Source: Mimachlamys varia
Taxonomy: Eukaryota > Mollusca > Bivalvia > Pectinida > Pectinidae
NCBI GenBank assembly: GCA_947623455.1
Contig: OX392532.1
Location: forward strand, 1 to 64,000
DNA: 64,000 nt
Reading direction: 5' to 3'
Part shown: one piece after another, positions 1 to 11,432 of the stretch
Position numbering within the stretch: the first letter of the stretch is position 1
How the letters are laid out: each line of letters begins with the position of its first letter
Translations under genes and position numbers: made by a program
Notes under the pieces: model-generated
Told to the model about the DNA's origin: nothing
Databases searched by the model: none
The model's input: only the letters and a program-made list of their open reading frames with translations

Positions 1-218
1 TATTAAATGCTTTCCGTTCTTTTTCTTGGAAGATTTTACTTGTATACCTCTAACCGCGATGCACTGCAATTATGTAACCAATTCGAAAAGGTTACATAAT
101 TGCACGGCATCGCGGTTAGGTACTTTTAATGTCTCATCCTTTTTATTATAAAACATTTTAAAAGGATTTAATTGGAAATATTCTCTCTCAAAATAATACA
201 TTTCACAATTATATCACC

Positions 219-285
219 TAACCCTGAGGGGTTGCAATTATGTAACCTTTTCAATTGGTTACATAATTGCAACCCTTCAGGGTTA
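219..285. repeat. Type-2 palindrome (TAACCCTGAGG...), representative copy
   Basis: Two 29-bp arms differ at one position and are separated by the 9-bp asymmetric spacer TTTTCAATT. The arms begin with TAACCCT, a telomere-repeat permutation, and end at the spacer with TAACC. Further copies lie near 566, 913, 1260 and 1607, and in opposite orientation between 14,458 and 16,240. Confidence 0.9.
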
Positions 286-391
286 GAATTTTCAACATAA
301 ATATTTGTGTAATTTCATTTGAATATGTTACAAAAAAGTATACTTAAATGTTTTACGTTGTTTTTCTTAGAATAATTTACTTCTCTATCTC

Positions 392-459
392 TAACCGCGA
401 TGCACTGCAATTATGTAACCAATTCGAAAAGGTTACACAATTGCACCGCATCGCGGTTA
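392..459. repeat. Type-1 palindrome (TAACCGCGATGC...), representative copy
   Basis: Two 29-bp arms match except at two or three positions around a 10-bp spacer AATTCGAAAA. The inner half of the arm is the same 15-mer as in the type-2 palindrome while the outer half is unrelated. The spacer resembles the reverse complement of the type-2 spacer, so the two palindromes alternate in direction along the array. Confidence 0.9.
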
Positions 460-1770
460 GGTACTTTTAATGTCTATTATGCATCCTTTTTATTATAAAA
501 CATTTTAAAAGGATTTAATTGGAAATATTCTCTCTCAAAATAATACATTTCACAATTATATCACCTAACCCTGAGTGGTTGCAATTATGTAACCTTTTCA
601 ATTGGTTACATAATTGCAACCCTTCAGGGTTAGAATTTTCAACATAAATATTTGTGTAATTTCATTTAAATATGTTACAAATAAGTATACTTAAATGTTT
701 AACTTTGTTTTTTTTACAATAATTTACTTCTTTATCTCTAACCGCGATGCACTGCAATTATGTAACTAATTCAAAAAGGTTACACAATTGCACCGCATCG
801 CGGTTAGGCCCTTTCAATGGTTAATTTGTAGCCTTTTTATCATATAGCGTTTTAAAAGCATTTAAATTGATATATTCTTGCTTGAATTAATACGTGTCAC
901 TATTATTAAACCTAACCCTGAGGAGTTGCAATTATGTAACCTTTTTAATTGGTTACATAATTGCAACCCTTCAGGGTTAGCATTTTCAAAAGAAATATAT
1001 GTGTATTGTCGATTGAATTTGTTTAAAATAAGTATTATTAAATGCTTTCCGTTCTTTTTCTTGGAAGATTTTACTTGTATACCTCTAACCGCGATGCACT
1101 GCAATTATGTAACCAATTCGAAAAGGTTACATAATTGCACGGCATCGCGGTTAAGTACTTTTAATGTCAATTATGCATCCTTTTTATTATAAAACATTTT
1201 AAAAGGATTTAATTGGAAATATTCTCTCTCAAAATAATACATTTCACAATTATATCACCTAACCCTGAGGGGTTGCAATTATGTAACCTTTTCAATTGGT
1301 TACATAATTGCAACCCTTCAGGGTTAGAATTTTCAACATAAATATTTGTGTAATTTCATTTGAATATGTTACAAATAAGTATACTTAAATGTTTTACGTT
1401 GTTTTTCTTACAATAATTTACTTCTCTATCTCTAACCGCGATGCACTGCAATTATGTAACCAATTCGAAAAGGTTACATAATTGCACGGCATCGCGGTTA
1501 GGTACTTTTAATGTCTATTATGCATCCTTTTTATTATAAAACATTTTAAAAGGATTTAATTGGAAATATTCTCTCTCAAAATAATACATTTCACAATTAT
1601 ATCACCTAACCCTGAGGGGTTGCAATTATGTAACCTTTTCAATTGGTTACATAATTGCAACCCTTCAGGGTTAGCATTTTCAAAAGAAATATATGTGTAT
1701 TGTCGATTGAATTTGTTTAAAATAAGTATTATTAAATGCTTTCCGTTCTTTTTCTTGGAAGATTAAATAG

Positions 1771-2099
1771 TAAATAAAGCTGTATCTTATGTATTTACCC
1801 CTAACCGCGACCGAAATGCAATTATGTAACGAATTCAAACTTTCGTTACATAATTTCAAATCAATAGGTTTAGGGTAAAACAGGTGATATGTGATGCTTT
1901 TTTTGAAAAGTATACAAGAAAAGGATCGAAATATTTGTAATATGGTTAATAAATGTTCATTTCGGTATCATTTGACCTAACCACGAAGTGTTGCAATTAT
2001 GTAACGAATTCACTTTTGTTGTCTTTTTTCCTAAGTGAAGTTTTTCAACATTTATAACTTTGTAATTGCGATTGTAAATGTTAACTTCTGTTACACTAA
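1771..2099. other. Degenerate hairpin sites, no gene
   Basis: The stretch contains decayed TAACCGCGACC and TAACCACGAAG sites with half copies of the 15-mer (for example 1816-1870 and 1978-2010). No coding signal is seen. Confidence 0.6.
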
Positions 2100-4258
2100 C
2101 TGCAAGTGATTGCAGTAAACACCAGAAAACATTAAATCCCTAGCAAAAAACATCTAAAATTATCACTAATGCAGCAAAAAGCACTGAAATGCTTATTGAA
2201 AACATACAAACATACCATAAAACATTGATTTACCAACCAAAAACACCTGCAAACATTGAATCCCAAACGAAAAACATTTAATATTATAACCAATGTAACA
2301 AAAAGCAATGAAATACTCATTGAAAACATACAAACACACCATTAAACATTGTTTTTCAATTAAAAAACACCATAAAACATTGAATCCCAAACGAAAAACA
2401 TTTAATAGAATCACCAATGCAAAAAAATGGTATCTTTGTAAGTTTTCAATGAGTATTTCATTGCTTTTTGTTGCATTGGTGATCCTATTAAATGTTTTTC
2501 GTTTGGGATTCAATGTTTGGAGGTGTTTTCGGTTGGTAAATCAATGTTTTATGGTATGTTTGTATGTTTTCAATAAGCATTTCAGTGCTTTTTGCTGCAT
2601 TGGTGATATTATTAAATGTTTTTCGTTTGGGATTCAATGTTTGGAGGTGTTTTGGTTGGTAAATCAATGTTTTATGGTATGTTTGAATGTTTTCAATAAG
2701 CATTTCAGTGCTTTTTGCTGCATTGGTGATATTATTAAATGTTTTTCGTTTGGGATTCAATGTTTTCTGAAAAGCAATATTTAATGGTATGTTTGTATAA
2801 TTTCAATGAGTATATCATTGCTTTTAGTTGCATTGGTGATAATATTAAATATTTTTCGTTTGGGATTCAATGTTTTCCGGTGTTTTTTGTTGGTAAATCA
2901 ATGTTTTATGATATGTTTGCATGTTTTCAATAAGCATTTCAATGCTTTTTGCTACATTGGTGATAATTTTAGATGTTTTTTGTTAGGGATTCAATGTTTT
3001 CCGGTGTTTTTTGTTGGTAAATCAATGTTTTATGATATGTTTGTATGTTTTCAATAGGCATTTCAGTGCTTTTTGCTACATTGGTGATATTATTAAATGT
3101 TTTTCGTTTGGGATACAATGTTTTCTGGTGTTTTTTGTTTGAAAAACAATGTTTAATGGTATGTTTGTAAGTTTTCAATGAGTATTTCATTGCTTTTTGT
3201 TGCATTGGTGATAATATTAAATGTTTTTCGTTTGGGATTCAATGTTTGGAGGTGTTTTTGGTTGGTAAATTAATGTTTTAAGGTATGTTTGTATGTTTTC
3301 AATAAGTATTTCAGTGCTTTTTGCTGCATTGGTGATAATTTTACATGTTTTTCGTTAGGGATTCAATGTTTGTTGGTGTTTTTTGTTGGTAAATCAATGT
3401 TTTATGGTATGTTTGTATGTTTTCAATAAGCATTTCAGTGCTTTTTGCTACATTGGTGATGTTATTAAATGTTTTTTGTTTGGAATTCAATGTTTGGAGG
3501 TGTTTTTGGTTGGTACATCAATGTTTTATGGTATGTTTGTATGTTTTCAATAAGCATTTCAGTGCTTTTTGCTACATTGGTAATATTATTAAATGTTTTT
3601 CGTTTGGGATTCAATGTTTTCTGGTGTTTTTTGTTTGAAAAACAATGTTTAATGATATGTTTGTAAGTTTTCAATGAGTATTTTATTGCTTTTTGTTGCA
3701 TTGGTGATAATATTATATGTTTTTCGTTAGGGATTCAATGTTTGTTGGTGTTTTTTGTTGGTAAATCAATGTTTTATGGTATGTTTGTATGTTTTCAATA
3801 AGCATTTCAGTGCTTTTTGCTACATTGGTGATGTTATTAGATGTTTTTTGTTTGGAATTCAATGTTTGGAGGTGTTTTTGGTTGGTACATCAATGTTTTA
3901 TGGTATGTTTGTATGTTTTCAATAAGCATTTCAGTGCTTTTTGCTACATTGGTAATATTATTAAATGTTTTTCGTTTGGGATTCAATGTTTTCTGGTGTT
4001 TTTTGTTTGAAAAACAATGTTTAATGATATGTTTGTAAGTTTTCAATGAGTATTTTATTGCTTTTTGTTGCATTGGTGATAATATTATATGTTTTTCGTT
4101 TGGGATTCAATGTTTGGAGGTGTTTTTGGTTGGTAAATCAATGTTTTAAGGTATGTTTGAATGTTTTCAATAAGCATTTCAGTACTTTTTGTTGCATTGG
4201 TGATAATTTTAAATGTTTTTCGTTGAGTATTCAATGTTTTCTGGTGTTTTTGGTCGAC
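2100..4258. repeat. 124-bp satellite with an internal inversion and trimer duplication
   Basis: Units share TTTTTCGTTTGGGATTCAATG and recur at 2490, 2614, 2738, 2971 and 3095 (124-bp spacing, one shorter 109-bp unit). Between about 2107 and 2425 the units read in the opposite orientation, so the array flips at about 2430. Positions 3417-3638 and 3789-4010 are almost identical and lie 372 bp (three units) apart, a local higher-order duplication. Predicted peptides from both strands are repeat translations, not genes. Confidence 0.9.
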
Positions 4259-4260
4259 AA

Positions 4261-4626
4261 TTAAATGTTTTTCGGTATCAATGTGTATTTTGAACTGGTA
4301 TTTGAGTGTTTTTTTGTTGAATTAATTATGTTTTCAGACGTAGTCGTCGCTGTCCTCGTCATAACCGCCATTGCCATCGTTGGTGTCGCCATCATCGATG
4401 TCGCTCTCGCTGTAATCATCATAGGAGATGAAGGAGGGATAATATCTTCGGAGTGAGGGGTCGGAGGCGGCGATTGTTCATGTACCGGGTCCTTTTCGGG
4501 GCTTTTGGGGACACTTTCTTCAGAAACGTCCCCCTCTGGGGACGGAGGACGTGTTGCCCTAGTTCGCCTTAGCTTTTTGGAAGCTCCCTTTGTTGTCCCT
4601 TTCCTTTTTTGTTTTGTTTTCCCCAT
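4261..4626 (-). CDS. Unrecognised basic, Pro/Ser-rich ORF, possibly frameshifted
   Basis: This 121-codon ORF is not recognised. It begins MGKTKQKRKG and its first ~65 residues look protein-like: a Lys/Arg-rich start, then a Pro/Ser/Glu segment (PPSPEGDVSEE). After about residue 66 the composition turns to implausible Met/Thr/Ala runs. In another frame of the same strand the DNA reads a highly acidic stretch including DDYSESDIDDGD and ending DEDSDDYV then TGA, which suits the C-terminus of such a protein better. A frameshift, an unseen splice or chance could explain this. It sits between the 124-bp satellite and AT-rich subtelomeric DNA. GC content is clearly higher than its surroundings, so it may be captured or a remnant of a real gene. 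Confidence 0.35.
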   Translation of the reverse strand: MGKTKQKRKGTTKGASKKLRRTRATRPPSPEGDVSEESVPKSPEKDPVHEQSPPPTPHSEDIIPPSSPMMITARATSMMATPTMAMAVMTRTATTTSENIINSTKKHSNTSSKYTLIPKNI

Positions 4627-6638
4627 TTTCTTTTCACGCTTTACTACTCAAAATTATACACTTAAAATACACTACCGGTCTATTGTAATGAAAAATCAAG
4701 AATGATCAATTTTCTTTTCACTGCTTTATGGCTTTTCACTGCTTTATGGTACTCTCAAAATAGACAGCCGATCTCTTCAAAGGAACTTTCAAGAATGATA
4801 AACGGAACGCTCGCGCGACTTTGTTCGATGTCGTCAAAAACCCTTACACTCTTGGAGTGTGCCAAGGTTCCGTTTTTGAAAACGGAAAATTTTGGGCTAA
4901 CCACGGTTTGGATGCAATTATGTAACCAATTCAGTATGTGTCGACTGAGGGTTGAGAATCTCAAAAAATCTTTATGCGATGATATTCCGACAAAAATCTT
5001 TTTCTATTATCTCAAGACGTTCGAGATAATGCAAAATAGGTGGAAACTGTTTCCGAAAAGTTAAATATTGACCAAAATATAAGCATTTAAAATCATGTAA
5101 CCAATTCGAAATTTCGCCTGGGGTTAGGTGTTAAGTTCGTTTATTTTCTAAATATAAGAGCGGAATACTTTCCATTTGATTTATTCTAGCTCTCCACAAA
5201 GTTACGTCTTAGGAAAATAAATAAAAACTCTAACCCTGGAGGGATGCAATTACGTAACTAATCCCTTGTGGGTATATGCCTTACAAAAAAAAGTTGGGAA
5301 AAAAACTTTTTTCTTTCTTTTCGGATAGTGTTTATATCTACAGAAAGTACGTGAAGCGCAGGTTATAGAAAAGCGTTTAAAGTCTAGAAATTGCTTTTTT
5401 TTCACCTAACCCTGGGGGTTCGCAATTATGCAATTATGTAACCTTTTTGAATTGGTTACATTATTGCACCCCCTCAGGGCTAGACTTAATATCACTGTAA
5501 TTCTGGAAAATAAAGTTTGTTTCACATAAATATAACGTGATCTTTCAAATTTAAACATTATATCCTATTCTTATGATGAAGGTAACTCTAACCCTGAGGG
5601 TTGCAATTATGTAACCAATTCACTTATAGGGTGCACGACACCATTTTTTGGACAATTTAAAAAAATTCTACAACCTTTAATATTGCAACAATTAAATGTG
5701 TAATAGCTTATTTTGATTAATTTTATCATTCTCTATCACTTTATCAAGCGAAAAAAAATTATTTTTAATGTTTTATATTTTTTTGGTTGAATTTAAAAAA
5801 GGGCCCTAAAACCAGCATGGGGGGCATGTTTCAAGTCAAATTTCGTCAAAAGTCCTGTAATGTTTAGCTAAAAAAAATATGTCGTTTTAAAGCAAATTTA
5901 ATGCCCTTTCCAACGATATATAGTTTGTCTTGATAAGTGCGAGGATACCGGAATAAATTGCCATTTAATTTGAGGGGGGTATAAATTGGTACCTTGACTT
6001 GGTACATATGGCTACACTACAATTAAGAAAGTGTAAATAAATCAAACTTTCCTTCATTTTCTGCTACATTTATGATGTCCCGATGGAATTAATACAAAAA
6101 ACCGAACAGAATTGCATAAACCTGTTTGGAAAAAATTTAATAGTGTACCTATCCTTAGGACAAAACAATTCCACAATTCATAACTTGAGCTTCTGAAGGT
6201 CTATTTTCTTAATTCTTTTTTTAATATTTCCGGTCATCAAAGTTCTAAAGATTTATGCAATTTAAAGCCTAACCCTAGCCCTATAAATGACCTAAAAAAC
6301 ATTTAGATCTTGGGCGTGTAACCTTATGGTGCAATTATGTAACCAATTGGAAATGAGCTCGGGGTTAGGTGTTCAAAGACATTTTTCCAGCAAAAAACAA
6401 TATAGGAATCTAGTACTAATGGGATTTTAGCTTTTTATCACAAATTAAACTGAAATCAAATTAAAATTGTACTTAACCGCGGCGTTGTAAAAAGTGTAAC
6501 CAATTCGCCTTTGAACGTTAATAACTTTTTTTCTAAAAGTCCGAAAATTATAGGGTCAAGTGAAAAAAAGGCAGAATTTAATCCTTTATCGACATGACAT
6601 AACGGTTCAAAAACGAAAAGTTCACTTTGGTTACTTGC
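4627..6638. other. AT-rich subtelomeric DNA with scattered 15-mer sites
   Basis: No gene is seen. Imperfect hairpins bounded by TAACCC/GGGTTA and single copies of GGTTACATAATTGCA occur near 4908-4935, 5228-5265, 5405-5485, 5587-5620, 6325-6368 and 6475-6515. Most of this stretch is repeated in inverted orientation at 11,488-14,145. Confidence 0.7.
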
Positions 6639-6858
6639 GCAAAAGGTTACATAATTGCAGTTACATTATAGAAGTAAAAGGGTACATTATAGAAGGTAAA
6701 GGTTACATAATTGAAGCAAAAGGTTACATAATTGCATCTAAGGTTACACGTTGCATAAAAGGTTACATAGGCGTTTTGAAAAGGTTACATAATTGCGGCT
6801 TTCGGTTACATAATTGCAGGTTTTGGTTACAAAAATCCCAAAGATGATAACCCTAACC
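4923..6858 (+). repeat. Left arm of a large inverted duplication
   Basis: Reading 11,488-14,145 on the minus strand reproduces this segment almost base for base. For example, the same 95-codon translation is obtained from 6560-6847 (+) and 11,497-11,784 (-). The right arm contains 723 bp that are absent here at about 5435. The arm ends within the first telomeric repeats. Confidence 0.93.
6639..6846 (+). repeat. Cluster of GGTTACATAATTGCA sites abutting the telomeric array
   Basis: About ten GGTTACA-type sites, several of them full GGTTACATAATTGCA, occur in direct orientation within 200 bp, separated by 5-15 bp. They run up to GATGATAACCCTAACCC, where telomeric repeats begin. Copies of the cluster recur inverted at about 11,500-11,700 and 14,187-14,310. 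Confidence 0.85.
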
Positions 6859-7561
6859 CTAACCCTAACCCTAACCCTAACCCTAACCCTAACCCTAACC
6901 CTAACCCTAACCCTAACCCTAACCCTAACCCTAACCCTAACCCTAACCCTAACCCTAACCCTAACCCTAACCCTAACCCTAACCCTAACCCTAACCCTAA
7001 CCCTAACCCTAACCCTAACCCTAACCCTAACCCTAACCCTAACCCTAACCCTAACCCTAACCCTAACCCTAACCCTAACCCTAACCCTAACCCTAACCCT
7101 AACCCTAACCCTAACCCTAACCCTAACCCTAACCCTAACCCTAACCCTAACCCTAACCCTAACCCTAACCCTAACCCTAACCCTAACCCCCTAACCCTAA
7201 CCCAAACCCTAACCCTAACCCCAACCCTAACCCTAACCCTAACCCTAACCCTAACCCTAACCCTAACCCTAACCCTAACCCTAACCCTAACCCTAACCCT
7301 AACCCTAACCCTAACCCTAACCCTAACCCTAACCCTAACCCTAACCCTAACCCTAACCCTAACCCTAACCCTAACCCTAACCCTAACCCTAACCCTAACC
7401 CTAACCCTAACCCTAACCCTAACCCTAACCCTAACCCTAACCCTAACCCTAACCCTAACCCTAACCCTAACCCTAACCCTAACCCTAACCCTAACCCTAA
7501 CCCTAACCCTAACCCTAACCCTAACCCTAACCCTAACCCTAACCCTAACCCTAACCCTAAC
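6848..7561 (+). repeat. Interstitial telomeric array (CCCTAA)n, ~119 repeats
   Basis: Almost perfect CCCTAA repeats, broken only around 7186-7226 by variants (CCCCCTAA, CCCAAACCC, CCCCAACCC). All repeats run in one direction, so this is not a head-to-head chromosome fusion. Orientation fits a left chromosome end, or an internal tract between subtelomeric blocks. Long Leu-Thr, Val-Arg and Gly-Leu ORFs on both strands are translations of the hexamer. Confidence 0.97.
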
Positions 7562-7562
7562 A

Positions 7563-8258
7563 CTGCCAGGGATAACAGATGACCAACTCAAAGACGACTC
7601 TCCGCTATTCGTATGCTGGCAGCGGGACGTGACATCTGCCCCTCATGTGCTAGAGTCGAGGCGCATCTCTCGGTGCGTCGACAGCCTTTGGACTCAGGCG
7701 ATGGACCACGAGACGCAGCATCTTACTGCGACCAAAATCCGCAAGCTGGCCGTCACGAAGGTGCGAGAAGAATTCCCCGGCTCCAGGGAAATTCTCGCAT
7801 CCCATATGACACATAGGGCATCAACCGCTGATGTGAACTATCAACTGCACGAGAGACAAAAACAGGCGGTTACCGTGTCGGATATGATAACGCGGAGCAT
7901 CGATTCGTCGGAAAGGAACCCGGATCCTCCAGCAGCACGCCTATCCACACAGGATTCTGTGGCGGAACCGACTAATTTGGTTGCTATTACGCCGGCAGCC
8001 AGTCTCCCAGATGACGAATCAGAGCAGTCAGATCCAGAACCAGTCGGTTCTCGCCGTTGTTTTAAACGCTCAGACAAGGATTTGTTACTGAGCAGATGTA
8101 GGGACATAATCCGAGGAAATTCCTCAATCACTCAGAAGGTTGTCAGGAAGTGTATCATCGACACACATCTGATCAACGGATATAGCGACAAGCAACTGGC
8201 CGACAGAATAAGGACTGCCCGTAAGGCATACGCGAAGGGAAAATTAGAAATAAAATGA
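7563..8258 (+). CDS. Tyrosine-recombinase-like protein, 5'-truncated by telomere repeats
   Basis: The frame is open from the telomeric array (reading Leu-Thr) into [19 protein letters not shown] and ends at TGA 8256-8258. Numbering from the first possible non-ATG start (GTG 7629, 209 codons), the segment TKIRK (R38), HMTH (H62) and NY (Y71) has the spacing of the last catalytic block of tyrosine recombinases. R-to-H is 24 residues and H-to-Y is 9; XerD has 23 and 9. The His of the HxxR box is Thr here. The N-terminal core-binding domain and the first catalytic Arg are missing, lost upstream of the array. A C-terminal tail ending [12 protein letters not shown] resembles a small helical DNA-binding region, which is inference. 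GC content is much higher than the flanks, which suits a transposon-borne gene. No upstream ATG exists, so it is probably not expressed intact. The recombinase call rests on motif spacing and overall resemblance. Confidence 0.6.
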   Translation: MPGITDDQLKDDSPLFVCWQRDVTSAPHVLESRRISRCVDSLWTQAMDHETQHLTATKIRKLAVTKVREEFPGSREILASHMTHRASTADVNYQLHERQKQAVTVSDMITRSIDSSERNPDPPAARLSTQDSVAEPTNLVAITPAASLPDDESEQSDPEPVGSRRCFKRSDKDLLLSRCRDIIRGNSSITQKVVRKCIIDTHLINGYSDKQLADRIRTARKAYAKGKLEIK

Positions 8259-9110
8259 AAAACTCTTTACTGATCATTTTGAAGTATTGAACATTCATTT
8301 ACATTAACTTCTTGTTCCGTCCAATCACATTAACTATGAACATGTAAAATTTATTTGTATTGTTTGCATTATTAATTATATTATTGTAATCATTTGCTTT
8401 TAATCACATTTGAAATGTTTTTAAAATTACACTCTAATTATTTGCTGATTTTATTCATGTCTAATCTCTTTTGATTGTATTTCGTTAATTACATACATGT
8501 CAAATTCACGTGTACCATTGTAATCAAACATTTTTTATCTGGTGTAATTTTGTTTCATAAATATCATCTAAAAGCTCAATTTCATTTCATCATCCGATAG
8601 GTAATCAAATTAGTGAATGTAGAGCAAAAAAAAAATATATAAAATTGAAAAGTTCTGTTTACATTGTAAATATATTATATTGTATTCATTATCTTTTTCT
8701 TTATAACATATATCAATCACTTAAAATGTTAAATTCATTAAAATTAATTGCATGTCATAAGGTTTTAAAATCAATCACATAGAATGTTCCATTATTGTAA
8801 GCAGAACAAAAAAAAATGTTTATATCTTGTACCTTGGTTGTATGTCTTAGTAATCACATTTTTATTTTTCAATCACGGGATGTGATTTTGGGCTCAAGAG
8901 GGCAGGTTCCCCGTACCGAGCCTGGACGTAAATAAGACTAATGTCCTCAATAAAATTTCATTCTCAGTTAATCTTGTTTTGTTGTCTTTATGCTTAAAAC
9001 ACAATGAAAACAAGAACAAAACTTGAACACTGAAAACATCAACACGGAGACAACCTGAAAAGAACAGAGACATTAAAATTTGATATATTACAAGAGGAAG
9101 CATCACCTGC
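8259..9110. other. AT-rich DNA with recurrent AATCACAT words, no gene
   Basis: The word AATCACAT(T) recurs (for example about 8324, 8401, 8772, 8852), and TCACGGGATGTGA at 8872-8884 forms a small palindrome. This may be the 3' untranslated part of the recombinase-bearing element. No coding signal is seen. Confidence 0.5.
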
Positions 9111-9130
9111 GAAAAGTTTCAAATCGCCTT

Positions 9131-9170
9131 GCGTCCGTGGTCCGTGGTCCGTCCGTCCGTCCGTTCGTAA
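9131..9170. repeat. (CCGT)n-type microsatellite
   Basis: CCGTGGTCCGTGG is followed by CCGT repeats. Read on the other strand these are ACGG repeats, the same tetranucleotide found at the ends of the pearl-like elements further right. Confidence 0.7.
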
Positions 9171-9179
9171 ACAAATCCT

Positions 9180-10300
9180 GCAAGTGGTTATGTTGCATAT
9201 AGAATAGCTTTATGCAACATAAGTCAACCCTAACCACGAGGGTTAGATTATGTTGAAAGTGGCTATGTTGCATACAGTAATTTCTTTTGCAACATAACCT
9301 AACCCTAACCACGGGGGTTTGATTATGTTGAAAGTGGTTATGTTGCATAAAGTAATTTAATTTGCAACATAAACTAACCCTAACCCCAGGGTTAGCCGTG
9401 ATTAGTTATGTTGCATTATACTTAATGTTATGTTGCATATGGCAAAGGTTATGTTGCATTAGGTTAAATTTGAGAGATGCAACATAACTAACCCTGTCTA
9501 ACCCCAGGGTTAGATATGTTGAAAGTGGTTATGTTGCATAAAGTAATTATTTTGCAACATAAGCTAACCCTAACCCCAGGGTTAGCCGTGATTAGTTATG
9601 TTGCATTATACTTAATGTTATGTTGCATATGGCAAAGGTTATGTTGCATTAGGTTAAATTTGAGAGATGCAACATAACTAACCCTGTCTAACCCCAGGGT
9701 TAGATATGTTGAAAGTGGTTATGTTGCATAAAGTAATTATTTTGCAACATAAGCTAACCCTAACCCCAGGGTTAGCCGTGATTAGTTATGTTGCATAATA
9801 CTTAATGTTATGTTGCATATGGCAAAGGTTATGTTGCATTAGGTTAAATTTGAGAGATGCAACATAACTAACCCTGTCTAACCCCAGGGTTAGATATGTT
9901 GAAAAAGGTTATGTTGCATAAAGTAATTATTTTGCAACATAAACTAACCCTAACCCCAGGGTTAGCCGTGATTAGTTATGTTGCATTATACTTAATGTTA
10001 TGTTGCATATGGCAAAGGTTATGTTGCATTAGGTTAAATTTGAGAGATGCAACATAACTAACCCTGTCTAACCCCAGGGTTAGCTATGTTGCAATGGGTA
10101 AGTGTTATGTTGCATTTTGTTAAAATTAAACCCCAGGGTTAGATATGTTAATATGCAACATAGTGTCGCTTATGTTCTTGCAGAAAAATGGACGTTTGCA
10201 ACATTAACTTTTCCCATTTTCAACATAATCTAACCCTAACCATAAGGGTTAGGTTATGTTGCATTTTACTAAACCTGCATGCAACATATGCAAACCCTAT
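9180..10300. repeat. 190-bp satellite of the ATGTTGCAT family
   Basis: Four tandem units start at 9374, 9564, 9754 and 9944 (exact 190-bp spacing), flanked by diverged copies. Each unit holds the palindrome TAACCCCAGGGTTA twice and several GTTATGTTGCAT sites in both orientations. The layout parallels the GGTTACATAATTGCA hairpin satellite, with a different inner word. Confidence 0.92.
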
Positions 10301-11315
10301 TAGGTAGCACACCAGTAAAAAGGTAAATATAGAAATTATGATTTTTCAATAAATACGTAAACAATCAAAACGGAAATGATATATGTTTTACACCAATTCC
10401 ATCTGAAGACTTTCACCGAGAGACTTTCGGAATTTATGATCGTAGAAAAAAAAAAGAATTTTTTCCAAGAATGTGAAGTAAATCAAACATAAAAAATTCG
10501 GTAAAGTCTCAAAAATATTTTTAAAAGTGTTAAAAAATATCTAGTTATTAGTTTGTCAAAGAAAAATAACATTAACGTGACCAACGGCCAAAATAATTAA
10601 AAAAAAAAATTTTAATGAATGAAATAAGTTAAATATGTCAGAATTCATAAAAAAAACAAGCAGAGTAGGTACTTCTTATGATTTAAATGTTTCTAAATGT
10701 ATTTTACTTCATAAAAAACAGTTTACACTCTTATTCAATCAAAATTATTTTTGATATAATGAATTTTAAGTAAAAAATAACACAAAAAACAATACTTTAC
10801 CTATATTTTAAGTTATTTGAATGGTTTAAAGCCATGTGGGTTATGTTTATATCCTTGTCTAACCTCAAAGACGTTTTCGACTTAGTCATTACACATTTGC
10901 CATGGCATTTATAGGCTTATGAGTGAAAGTTGTTATATTGCAATTGGAAAATATGTAATTATGCAACTTAAAAAAAAACTTAACCCTTTCAAATACCTGA
11001 AAAGGTAGCCAATTAAAATTTTGGATTTTGACAATTCATCATTATCTCTTTCTAACCCCCAAGAAAAAAAAATTATAACAGAACATTTAGTTACCTCAAA
11101 ATTGCATGTAAAAAACAAAAAATCCGAACTTCGAATAGCAATAACTCAAAAAATAATTGTCCAATCTCAATTTTTTTTTTTGGAAAAGTATTGCCAAAAC
11201 ATGTATTTAAAATGCTGAAAAGGAAAAAAAAATTCATTTTTTGTCATTTTTTGAAAAATTCTGGGGTTAGCAAATCAGCAAAAAAAGTCCGAAAAATGGA
11301 CGCCATATGTTGCAA
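10301..11315. other. AT-rich spacer, no gene
   Basis: The sequence is very AT-rich with A and T runs. Short ORFs are present on both strands but none has recognisable protein character. Confidence 0.6.
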
Positions 11316-11432
11316 ACGTCCCTTTATGTTGATGTTATGTTGCAATGGGCTGCGAGTCCTTTTGGTTATGTTGCAATTTTCCACGTTATGTTGCAAAATG
11401 ACGCCTGTTTTTTCAACTTGACGTCCCATGGT
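11316..11432 (+). repeat. Cluster of GTTATGTTGCAA sites abutting a telomeric array
   Basis: Four copies of ATGTTGCAA(A/T) occur within 90 bp just left of CCTAACCC repeats. This matches the arrangement of the GGTTACATAATTGCA cluster left of the 6,848 array. Confidence 0.75.

Larger units (their letters stand above)
1..1770. repeat. 347-bp subtelomeric hairpin satellite, left array
   Basis: Five tandem units; the landmark accctg recurs at 221, 568, 915, 1262 and 1609, giving a 347-bp period. Each unit carries two different hairpins. One (example 219-285) has 29-bp arms opening TAACCCTGAGG and closing CAGGGTTA around a 9-bp spacer TTTTCAATT. The other (example 392-459) has 29-bp arms opening TAACCGCGATGC and closing GCATCGCGGTTA around a 10-bp spacer AATTCGAAAA. 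Both arm types share the inner 15-mer GGTTACATAATTGCA. Short ORFs reading through the array are shared by every unit and show no protein character. The array begins before position 1. Confidence 0.93.

Noticed and set aside
878..1766. ORFs in the 347-bp satellite (also minus strand and inverted copies)
   Set aside because: They are reproduced by every repeat unit on both strands and contain the hairpin sequence; no protein character.
6560..6847. 95-codon ORF repeated on the minus strand at 11,497-11,784
   Set aside because: It translates the 15-mer cluster (YIIEGKGYIIEA) and is identical only because the DNA is an inverted duplication.
6848..7561. Head-to-head telomere fusion
   Set aside because: The whole array is in one orientation; a fusion would change from TTAGGG to CCCTAA.
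6814..7591. Long ORFs of Leu-Thr, Val-Arg and Gly-Leu on both strands
   Set aside because: They are translations of the CCCTAA hexamer, which has no stop in these frames.
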